Assembly (NCBI GenBank): GCA_017881765.1
Contig: JADGQN010000015.1
Location: 1-24,720, forward strand
Direction: 5' to 3'
DNA: 24,720 nt
Source: Syntrophobacterales bacterium
GTDB taxonomy: Bacteria; Desulfobacterota; Syntrophorhabdia; Syntrophorhabdales; WCHB1-27
Positions 15,879 through 22,896 of the stretch are shown here, piece after piece. The position numbers and the translations under genes were made by a program. Position 1 is the stretch's first letter, and every line of letters starts with the position of its first letter. The notes below the pieces were generated by a model. It saw only the letters and a program-made list of their open reading frames with translations. It searched no databases and was not told the origin of the DNA.

Positions 15879-16646
15879 CTAGTGCGCATGCAGGGATTCG
15901 GAGAGACTTATGAGATTTTGCGGGTTCACGCGAATGGCTCCGCCGCGCGGGCTGTCAATGTCCGCTATGAGAAAAAACGAGATGGACACAACAAGCGGTA
16001 CAACGAGGAGCAGGAAGGGTACCGCCTTGAAGTCTCGCGCGCTATAGCCGATTAACAGGTTGCAGCAGATGGCGATCGCCGCCATCAGGCTCCATGCCGC
16101 GATGGGGATTCGGTTCCACCGGGCAGCCTGTGTGTATCCCTGCGAGTTCAGCACATCGTTCATGCCCGAAACGGCCAAAGCGACAATGGGTGTTGGCTGT
16201 GCTGCGGCCGGAGCCTTGACAGCGGACCACAGCTCGGTCTGCAATTGGGCGGTATCGGCGTTGATCTGCGCAAGCCGCTGCTTATCGCGGGTCGTATAGA
16301 ACAAGACACGCTGATCGAGGTATTTGCCAAGCAACGTACGCACTCTCGCCGCATCGGCGGCAGGCAAGAGATCCACCCGAATGTATTCCGTGCCGATTGC
16401 GTTGGCCTCTGCCGCCTCGTAGTTCTTGCGCAGATCATACCGGTTTATGGACATCGAAAAGCTGAATCCGATGATAAGGCCGAGCAGTGTCAGCGTGGCG
16501 GCCAGAATAACGCTAAAATCTCCACGTGCGTTTTCTTCCAGCTTCCGCCGCCTTCCGAAAAAGGTCGCCCCAATCCACACCGAGAGACACAGCGTGAAGA
16601 AAGAAAGCACGAAAACAAGCAGCGGGTAGTCCAGTAGATTATTCAT
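15879..16646 (-). CDS. DUF4239-like membrane protein (second, divergent paralogue)
   Basis: The 255-residue protein has the same plan as the 14603-15367 product: two N-terminal helices (LLVFVLSFFTLCLSVWIGATF and ILAATLTLLGLIIGFSFSMS), a charged middle with EANAIGTEYIRVDLLP, and two C-terminal helices. It ends in ADIDSPRGGAIRVNPQNL, aligning with the ELDRPFGGLIAIS segment of the first. Sequence identity is low. It starts on ATG 16646, eight bases inside the preceding response-regulator fragment, whose last codons contain its GAGGAG site. It is probably translated from the same message. Function unknown. Confidence 0.75.
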   Translation of the reverse strand: MNNLLDYPLLVFVLSFFTLCLSVWIGATFFGRRRKLEENARGDFSVILAATLTLLGLIIGFSFSMSINRYDLRKNYEAAEANAIGTEYIRVDLLPAADAARVRTLLGKYLDQRVLFYTTRDKQRLAQINADTAQLQTELWSAVKAPAAAQPTPIVALAVSGMNDVLNSQGYTQAARWNRIPIAAWSLMAAIAICCNLLIGYSARDFKAVPFLLLVVPLVVSISFFLIADIDSPRGGAIRVNPQNLISLSESLHAH

Positions 16647-16866
16647 ACGCTATTTCTCCTCGTGTCGTGAATAGTCCCTCAACAAGTGGTGTAAAATCCA
16701 CTATCGCAACGGGCACCTCTTGGTGATGTTCGTTGAACCGGCTGAGCGCCTGGCGTGGATCTCCAAAGGATGCTTCTCTGTAGCACGTTCTTTCAATTTG
16801 TCCCTCAATCACTTCGTGCACGAGATGTTCGTCGTCGACCATTATTAACATATCCTTCGTGTACAT
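16639..16866 (-). CDS. Truncated response-regulator receiver domain
   Basis: The 75-residue frame starts on ATG 16866 with a good GAGGGA four bases upstream. It encodes the first half of a receiver domain: LIMVDDEHLVHEVIEGQIE (beta 1 with the acidic DDE cluster and alpha 1), FGDPRQALSRF (alpha 2), and VAIVDFTPL, where the aspartate occupies the phospho-acceptor position after beta 3. The remaining half (alpha 3 to alpha 5, with the conserved Thr/Ser and Lys) is missing. Instead it ends in GLFTTRGEIAYE, overlapping the DUF4239 gene. It is a 3'-truncated receiver or a small protein that kept the translation signal of its neighbour. Confidence 0.6.
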   Translation of the reverse strand: MYTKDMLIMVDDEHLVHEVIEGQIERTCYREASFGDPRQALSRFNEHHQEVPVAIVDFTPLVEGLFTTRGEIAYE

Positions 16867-17350
16867 TTGATCCCTCTAAAGTTCGGTTGATATCCTGGAA
16901 ACAATATAGGTACTCTTTGTTGGAATACCACTTCGTGTGGTATTTACGTCACGGCAGGGAGGGCGACCCAGCTTAGATAGAAGTTCAGCAGGACAGCGCA
17001 GCCGCGTATAATTTCACGCCTTCTCTGATGGTCCTTCTTCTTTATCATGGCCTCTATTTAATTACAGGCGGTGATGGTGAGGATTTACAAACCCGTCATA
17101 CCTGAGGAATTATCAGGTGTTGTCGACATCCTTCAGATTGAAAGATCCTTCCTCATACTCCTGCATTCTCAGACCTTGCTTGGAATGCACCAATACACAA
17201 GCAGTAATGATCGCAGCAAGGCCAACAAAAGGGCGGGCCGCAATCACGAACCTTGACAAAGTCCGCACAGAGACCCACCCTGAAACATAGGTAACCGGGC
17301 GCATTCAAGATACGGTTTTGCGCCCGGTCGAAAAACGAAAGGAGAACAAT
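16867..17350. other. Gene-poor stretch before the first sulfatase gene
   Basis: About 480 bases separate the divergent receiver fragment and the sulfatase gene. They hold a perfect 8-base hairpin, AATACCAC-TTCGT-GTGGTATT (16924-16944), and a smaller ACCTGA/TCAGGT palindrome (17100-17118). Short frames on both strands, including 61 and 63 codons around 17071-17304, lack ribosome sites. Promoters for both flanking genes should be here, but I cannot name boxes with confidence. Confidence 0.4.
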
Positions 17351-18973
17351 ATGGGAAAAATAATGACGTACGTTGGCAGAATGCCTTTCACCATATTTGC
17401 ATTGATCACCCTGCTGGCGCTGCTGGCAGGGCCGGCATCCGCGCAGCAGAAGCCGAATATCGTCGTCATCATGGGCGACGATGTTGGTATGTGGAATCTT
17501 AGCACCTACCATCGCGGGATGATGGGCGGAAGCACGCCCAACATCGATCGCATCGCCAAGGAGGGCGTACTGTTCACCGACTACTACGCCCAGCAATCGT
17601 GCACGGCGGGGCGGGCCGCGTTCATCCTTGGGCAGACCCCATTCCGGACTGGTCTGCTGATGGTCGGTCTTCCGGCCGCCAGACAGGGCCTGCAGGACTC
17701 GGACCCGACCATTGCCCAACTGCTCAAACCGCATGGTTACGCCACTGCGCAGATCGGCAAGAACCACCTCGGCGACCGCAACGAGTACCTGCCCACGGTC
17801 CACGGCTTCGACGAGTTCTACGGCATGCTCTACCACCTCAACGCCATGGAGGAGCCCTATGCGTATGATTATCCCAAGACCCCCGGGTTCCTTGCACGTT
17901 TCGGCCCACGCAATATCCTGGACACCAAGGCGAGCAGTGTAGATGACCCGACCACGGATCCGCGCTGGGGCAGGGTCGGCAAGCAGACTATCGCGGACGC
18001 CGGCCCGCTGCCGCCGCACCCGAATATGGACCCGAAGGCCAAGGTCAGCATGGAGGATGTTGACGATGAAAGCGTCCGCCGTTCCCTCGACTTCATGGAC
18101 CGCTCGGTGAAGACAGGCAAGCCGTTTTTCCTCTGGCACAACCCAACGCGCATGCATGCCTGGACCCATCTCTCTCCAAAATGGGAGAATAAGAGCGGCT
18201 ACGGCCTCTACGCCGACGGCATGATGGAACTGGACGCGGAAGTCGGCGCCATACTCAAAAAGATTGATGATCTCGGCATCGCCGACAACACCATCGTGAT
18301 GTTCACCAGCGACAACGGCGCCGAGATCTTCACGTGGCCGGATGGCGGGAACCACCCGTTCCGCGGCGAGAAGGGCGTTACCTACGAGGGCGGCTTTCGC
18401 GTGCCCATGGTGGTGAAGTGGCCCGGCGTCATTAAGCCCGGCACCATCATCAACGACATCATGGCGAACGAGGACTGGATGCCGACGCTGCTGGCCGCCG
18501 CCGGCGACCCGGACGTGAAAGAGAAACTCCTCAAGGGTATGAATGTCGGCGACAAGACCTTCAAAAACCACCTCGACGGCTATAACTTCATGCCTTTCTT
18601 CAAGGGCGAAGTCGCCGCTGGGCCGCGCCACGAGTTCTTCTACTTCGGTTCCGGTGCTGACCTCATGGCCCTGCGTTATGACGACTGGAAGATCAACTTC
18701 AAAACCATCAAGGGCAATCTCTTCAACGGTCAGGTGGAAACGACCACCGCTCCCATCGTGACGAACTTGCGCCAGGACCCATGGGAGCGTTACCAAACTG
18801 ATTCGATGAACTACGGCAAATGGTGGGGCGAAAAATTGTGGACGATGGTGCCCGCCGTCCAGATCGTGGGCGGCTTCCTCCAGACGTTCAAGGAATACCC
18901 GCCCAGCCAGGCGAGCGGCGGGCTCACCGTGAGCCAGTTCCTCGAAGGCATCTCGAGAGCGGCCGTCAAATAG
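17351..18973 (+). CDS. Secreted arylsulfatase-like sulfohydrolase (copy 1)
   Basis: The 540-residue protein belongs to the type I sulfatase (alkaline phosphatase) superfamily. A signal peptide (FTIFALITLLALLAGPASA, cut before QQKPN) sends it to the periplasm or beyond. Metal ligands are visible as GDD (Asp43, Asp44) and SDNGAE (Asp321, Asn322). The active-site segment is CTAGR (84-88), a CxAxR form, whose cysteine would be converted to formylglycine by an FGE or, in anaerobes, a radical-SAM maturase. Further conserved segments are GKNHLGD (136-142), WHNPTRMH (262-269) and PFRGEKGVTYEGGFRVP. The ATG at 17351 has GGAG seven bases upstream. It probably hydrolyses sulfate esters; the substrate is unknown. 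No maturase gene is in the window. Confidence 0.9.
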   Translation: MGKIMTYVGRMPFTIFALITLLALLAGPASAQQKPNIVVIMGDDVGMWNLSTYHRGMMGGSTPNIDRIAKEGVLFTDYYAQQSCTAGRAAFILGQTPFRTGLLMVGLPAARQGLQDSDPTIAQLLKPHGYATAQIGKNHLGDRNEYLPTVHGFDEFYGMLYHLNAMEEPYAYDYPKTPGFLARFGPRNILDTKASSVDDPTTDPRWGRVGKQTIADAGPLPPHPNMDPKAKVSMEDVDDESVRRSLDFMDRSVKTGKPFFLWHNPTRMHAWTHLSPKWENKSGYGLYADGMMELDAEVGAILKKIDDLGIADNTIVMFTSDNGAEIFTWPDGGNHPFRGEKGVTYEGGFRVPMVVKWPGVIKPGTIINDIMANEDWMPTLLAAAGDPDVKEKLLKGMNVGDKTFKNHLDGYNFMPFFKGEVAAGPRHEFFYFGSGADLMALRYDDWKINFKTIKGNLFNGQVETTTAPIVTNLRQDPWERYQTDSMNYGKWWGEKLWTMVPAVQIVGGFLQTFKEYPPSQASGGLTVSQFLEGISRAAVK

Positions 18974-19072
18974 CGCAATGTGTTTGACGAAGTCATGAGT
19001 TAACACAGCGGGCCGCACCCGTCGCAACAGCGTGTGCGGTCCAAAGCAATGAAACAGCGAAAAGACGCGACG

Positions 19073-21373
19073 ATGAAAACCGCCCGCAATATGGGAAAGC
19101 TTTACGGCAGAATTTCATCGGTTTCGTTAACAGTGATACTGTTTCTGGTCATTGCTTCGACTGCGACCGGAACAGGCTTGGCGGTTGCAGCGGATACCGC
19201 GTCGCCGGTCTCATCTTCTGCAGACTACACCGGCTCCAAAAGCTGTCGGGAATGCCACGAAAAGTTCTATCAACTCTGGTCGACTTCATTCCACGGCCTG
19301 GCCATGCAGCCCTACACGGCGGCCCTGGCCAGGGAAAAGCTCACCCCCCAGAAGGATGACGTGGTGATCGGAAAGCTCAAGTACCGTGCCGATCTCACGA
19401 AAGGGGTGGTCACCGAGTCCGGCCCGAAGGGGACGAAGCAGTGTAAGATCGAGCACGTTCTGGGAGGAAAGAACGTCTATTACTTCCTGACGCCTTTCAC
19501 AAAGGGGAGGCTCCAGACCCTTCCGGTTGCCTATGATGTGAATAAGAAAGAATGGTTCGATACTGCTGCCAGCGGTATGCACCACTTTCCGGGAGGAGAG
19601 AGGGGCCAGACTGTCAACTGGAAGGAAGCGCCTTACACCTTCAACACCGCATGCTATAGCTGCCATGTGAGCCAGCTTTCGACAAACTACGATCCTAAAA
19701 CCGACACATACCATACGGTTTGGGCCGAGCCTGGGATCAATTGTGAGACCTGCCACGGCCCGTCGGCAGAGCACAACAAGATCGCCAAAGCCACTCCGGA
19801 GGGACAACCTCTCCCGGAACTCAGGCTCATCAGGACCAAGACCATGACCAAAGACCAGAGGAACGACCTCTGTTCGAGCTGCCATGCGAAGGGAATCTCA
19901 CTTACTCCTGAATACCGTCCGAAAGAGCGGTTCTTTGACCATTTTGATCTGGTTACTCTGGAAGATGCTGATTTCTACCCTGATGGCCGTGACCTGGGGG
20001 AAAACTATACCCTGACGTCGTGGCTCATGAGCCCCTGTTATAAGTCGGGGAAGATCGACTGCATCCAGTGCCATACGTCGAGCGGACGCTACCGTTTCAA
20101 GGCCGAGGACAAGGCAAACGAGGCCTGCATGCCCTGCCATGAGACGAAGGTAAAAGACCCAACGACCCATACGCACCACAAAGCTGACGGTCCGGGGAAC
20201 AAGTGCATCTCCTGTCACATGCCCATGACCTCCTTTGCACGCATGAACCGTACCGACCATTCGATGCTTCCGCCTGCGCCCGCGGCCACTATACAATACA
20301 AATCGCCCAATGCCTGCAACCTCTGCCACACTGATAAGGACGCGGCCTGGGCAGACACCTACGTACGCCAATGGCGCACCCGTGATTATCAAGCGCCGTT
20401 CCTCAAACGCGCATCGTTCGTCGACGCCGCCCGCAAACGTGACTGGAAGCAACTTCCGGAGATGCTTGCCTATATCCAGACCAAGGACCGTGATGAGGTC
20501 TTCGCTACCTCCCTCATCCGGCTTATGAGGATGTCCTCCGACGAACGGATCGCCCCGGTCCTGCTCATTACCGTGAAGGACCCGTCGCCTCTGGTTCGGT
20601 CAGCGGCAGTCGAGGCCCTTGCCTTGTGGCCTTCCCGTGAGACTGTTCAGGCGCTGCTTGATGCGACGGGCGATGAGTACCGTCTCGTCCGAACCCGCGC
20701 CGCTACCGGGCTGGCAGGCTATCCCGAGGAACGACTCACGGGAGAGGTCAAGACCAGGGTCGAGAAGGCGAACAAAGAATATCTTGCCTTCATCATGGCT
20801 CGACCTGACCAGTGGACTTCTCATTACAATATGGGCAATTACCAGCTCGACCGCGGCAAGTTCAAGGAGGCTGTCGCCTCATACAAGAGGGCCCTCAAAT
20901 TAGAGCCGGGTGCTACCCTGGCCATGGTGAACGCATCTATCGCGTATGCCCGGATGGGGGAAACCAAAAATGCAGAGAAATCCCTGCAACGGGCGCTCAA
21001 GACGTCGCCCGATAATGCGGCCGCGAACTTCAATATGGGCCTTGTGAAGGCAGAGAAGAATGAGCCCAAGCAGGCAGAGACGTACCTCAAGAAGGCCATC
21101 AAGGCCGATCCCCAGATGGCGCAAGCAGCATATAACCTCTGTGTCATCACCGCGAAGGATCGCATCAATGAAGCGGTGACCTGGTGCCGCAAGGCAGCAG
21201 ACCTCAGGCCGCAAGAGCCGAGGTATGCTTACACCCTTGCCTTCTATTTGAACCAGAAGGGCGATACGGATAACGCCATCAAGACGCTGAAGGGGATCAT
21301 ACAGAAGCATCCCGAATACCGGGATGCACAGATGCTTCTCGGGGAGATATCGAAAAAGAGCCCAAAACCATAA
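19073..21373 (+). CDS. Octaheme c-type cytochrome fused to HEAT-like and TPR repeats
   Basis: The 766-residue protein has an N-terminal signal segment (SLTVILFLVIASTATGTGLAVA) and exactly eight CxxCH heme sites at residues 58, 194, 224, 267, 330, 352, 378 and 415. Spacing and segments such as GINCETCHGPSAEHN and CISCHMPM resemble cytochrome c554-type modules. After about residue 430 comes a helical HEAT-like part (DPSPLVRSAAVEALALWP), then TPR units from about 582 to 750 (for instance MGNYQLDRGKFKEAVASYKRALKLEPG). It is presumably a periplasmic electron carrier or oxidoreductase with a protein-docking tail. Earlier in-frame starts at 19034 and 19049 exist; none has a clear ribosome site. Gap to the sulfatase is about 100 bases. 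Confidence 0.9.
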   Translation: MKTARNMGKLYGRISSVSLTVILFLVIASTATGTGLAVAADTASPVSSSADYTGSKSCRECHEKFYQLWSTSFHGLAMQPYTAALAREKLTPQKDDVVIGKLKYRADLTKGVVTESGPKGTKQCKIEHVLGGKNVYYFLTPFTKGRLQTLPVAYDVNKKEWFDTAASGMHHFPGGERGQTVNWKEAPYTFNTACYSCHVSQLSTNYDPKTDTYHTVWAEPGINCETCHGPSAEHNKIAKATPEGQPLPELRLIRTKTMTKDQRNDLCSSCHAKGISLTPEYRPKERFFDHFDLVTLEDADFYPDGRDLGENYTLTSWLMSPCYKSGKIDCIQCHTSSGRYRFKAEDKANEACMPCHETKVKDPTTHTHHKADGPGNKCISCHMPMTSFARMNRTDHSMLPPAPAATIQYKSPNACNLCHTDKDAAWADTYVRQWRTRDYQAPFLKRASFVDAARKRDWKQLPEMLAYIQTKDRDEVFATSLIRLMRMSSDERIAPVLLITVKDPSPLVRSAAVEALALWPSRETVQALLDATGDEYRLVRTRAATGLAGYPEERLTGEVKTRVEKANKEYLAFIMARPDQWTSHYNMGNYQLDRGKFKEAVASYKRALKLEPGATLAMVNASIAYARMGETKNAEKSLQRALKTSPDNAAANFNMGLVKAEKNEPKQAETYLKKAIKADPQMAQAAYNLCVITAKDRINEAVTWCRKAADLRPQEPRYAYTLAFYLNQKGDTDNAIKTLKGIIQKHPEYRDAQMLLGEISKKSPKP

Positions 21374-21563
21374 AGTGACCTTCGGGAAGAAGAGTGATAA
21401 GTGATCGGTAAAAGCAGTTGCCTGGTCGCCCAGTATCGGCCCCGACTGGTCGGTGCGGGGGCAGATAGCACTCCTGCTACCGAAGAGTCTCTTTTGAACC
21501 TGTGCAACCAAGCGGAAGACGCAAGTATAACCTGCCGACAGAGACTGCTATCTCAGCTTTTCG

Positions 21564-21578
21564 CCGGGCAGCGCCCGG
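21564..21578 (+). other. Short GC-rich hairpin before the outer-membrane protein gene
   Basis: CCGGGC-AGC-GCCCGG forms a six-pair stem with a three-base loop, 31 bases before the next start codon. It is not followed by a T-run, so it is a poor terminator. It could affect translation of the following gene, whose ribosome site is weak. The rest of 21374-21609 holds no supported gene. Confidence 0.35.
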
Positions 21579-21609
21579 TTAAGAGCACAGGGCAATATGG
21601 TGTCATGGG

Positions 21610-22461
21610 ATGACGCTAAGGACCCTCGCAGTGGCAGTATTTCTCTTGGCCTTCGTTGTGATTGCCAGGGGAGAGCAACCGGCTGAAATATCGTCCGTAA
21701 AGGTGAAGCCTCCCTGGCAAGGACCGATCGTCAGCCTCATGGCCAGACTGACCGAGGAGGCAAAGGACACCGGGTCGGAAACGCCGGCCAATCGCGCGCG
21801 ATTCGAGATCAATGACAACTACCAGAAGAAGGCCCAGTCTGATAAGCCGGGCGGACAGGCTGAACAGAACCAGCAGATCGCACGCATGGACTTCCCTATC
21901 ACCAACAAATTTACCTTTCGCACCGACATTCCTTACGTCTGGAAGAATGGCGATGCCAACGGACTCGGTGACATTTTTTCGAGGTTGAACTATCGCATCC
22001 TGGATAAGTCCGACCTCGACTTTATCGCTTTATGCGACTTCTATTTTCCCACTGGTGCCCAGACGATTACCTCCGGGAAGTGGCAGGTCGGGCCAGGGTT
22101 TCAAGTTAACGTCCCAATCACGGCGCTCGGGTCGGTCGTGAAATTCAGGATTCAGGAATTCTTCTCGTACGCAGGAAATACTTCGTATGAAAGGATCAGC
22201 TACACGCAGGCGCAGGCCAGATTATACAAAGGGTGGTCTGACAGCTGGTGGACGGAGCTCAGGCTCTACCTGATCGTCAACTGGGTGGCTACAGCCACCA
22301 CAGAGCGGGGGAACACGGCCTCAAAGCTCGAGCTCGAACTGGGCAGGAAGCTCGGGGAACATCTCCGCTTTTATGTTCGCCCTGGTGTGGGCCTGTGGGG
22401 GATCGGACAACCTAACGTGTACGACTGGGCGTTGCGCGCTGGTGTCTACTACCTTTTCTGA
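21610..22461 (+). CDS. Putative outer-membrane beta-barrel protein (transporter-like)
   Basis: The 283-residue protein has a signal peptide (LRTLAVAVFLLAFVVIARG) and then alternating hydrophobic and polar stretches typical of a beta-barrel. It ends in LRAGVYYLF, the aromatic terminal residue recognised by the BAM machinery. Segments such as FPITNKFTFRTDIPYVWKN, GLGDIFSRLNYRIL and YFPTGAQTITSGKWQVGPG resemble the phenol-degradation/MetA-type or generic transporter barrels found beside catabolic or cytochrome genes. I cannot assign a substrate. The ATG at 21610 lacks a strong ribosome site. The position between the octaheme cytochrome and the second sulfatase suggests a shared envelope process. 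Confidence 0.75.
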   Translation: MTLRTLAVAVFLLAFVVIARGEQPAEISSVKVKPPWQGPIVSLMARLTEEAKDTGSETPANRARFEINDNYQKKAQSDKPGGQAEQNQQIARMDFPITNKFTFRTDIPYVWKNGDANGLGDIFSRLNYRILDKSDLDFIALCDFYFPTGAQTITSGKWQVGPGFQVNVPITALGSVVKFRIQEFFSYAGNTSYERISYTQAQARLYKGWSDSWWTELRLYLIVNWVATATTERGNTASKLELELGRKLGEHLRFYVRPGVGLWGIGQPNVYDWALRAGVYYLF

Positions 22462-22534
22462 GAAACAGGGGGGTTCTCCCTCATTGGACCATCCGGCTCG
22501 AACTGACGTTCCTGTTTCCGACTGAGATCAAACG

Positions 22535-22648
22535 ATGGTGACAGAAAAAAGCGCGGCAGAAAAGTCGAACACCCAGGTTGAATCGGTGAGGCTGGGCCTT
22601 ATCTTACAGATAGAAGACAAAACGATATCGTTGGCACGGGGAGCATAA
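22535..22648 (+). CDS. Candidate 37-residue small protein
   Basis: This frame runs from ATG to TAA and encodes MVTEKSAAEKSNTQ followed by RLGLILQIEDKTISLARGA. It is not recognised. Composition is protein-like, with a charged first half and an amphipathic second half. A homologous but frame-shifted tract occurs at 24680-24720, which argues that at least part of the similarity is noncoding. Treat it as tentative. Confidence 0.25.
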   Translation: MVTEKSAAEKSNTQVESVRLGLILQIEDKTISLARGA

Positions 22649-22715
22649 AATGAAGTGAGAAGAAAATACTCACAATTACGGATGTAAGAATCAAATGCGC
22701 GATGGAGGTATCGAC

Positions 22716-22814
22716 ATGCGAAGAACGAGGATGGTGCTGCTATTCTCTAAGGACGGCCAACGGAGAGAGGATGACCGATTTCTGACCACTTTTCATTGCA
22801 TCCAAGGCAGGTGA
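22716..22814 (+). CDS. Candidate 32-residue leader peptide or broken gene start
   Basis: A strong ribosome site (GGAGG, seven bases before the ATG) precedes a frame starting MRRTRMVLLFS, the look of a signal-peptide opening. It then continues in charged sequence (KDGQRREDDRF) to a TGA. It could be the 5' stump of a lost exported protein or a leader peptide for the sulfatase gene 83 bases downstream. Confidence 0.35.
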   Translation: MRRTRMVLLFSKDGQRREDDRFLTTFHCIQGR

Positions 22815-22896
22815 GAGGACAAAACTGTAAGTAACACGTGAGGGTTTTGAAGGGCTCGGCGGAAGCTTAGTTCGTTTGAAAGGAGGGAAGGAGAAA

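Larger units (their letters stand above)
22462..22896. other. Leader region before the second sulfatase with two short frames
   Basis: This stretch has an inverted repeat GAAACAGG / CCTGTTTC (22462-22469 and 22511-22518) right after the barrel gene, a possible weak terminator stem. A 37-codon frame at 22535-22648 has no clear ribosome site. A 32-codon frame at 22716-22814 has an excellent GGAGG. The first part of the 37-codon frame resembles the last 45 bases of the window. Confidence 0.5.

Noticed and set aside
17113..17304. 63-codon minus-strand frame with a hydrophobic segment
   Set aside because: The start lacks a ribosome site and the frame ends without conserved features. It overlaps the likely promoter region of the sulfatase gene.
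17153..19027. Very long minus-strand open frame (624 codons) opposite sulfatase copy 1
   Set aside because: It is antisense to a gene with full sulfatase motifs, signal peptide and ribosome site. Its own translation has no recognisable motif. Long antisense frames are common opposite GC-rich genes.
21374..21609. GEMM-type (c-di-GMP/cGAMP) riboswitch before the barrel gene
   Set aside because: GACGCAAG and GCCGGGCAGC pieces are suggestive, since such switches precede cytochrome-related genes in Geobacter. However, the order and pairing of the conserved helices could not be made to fit the consensus.
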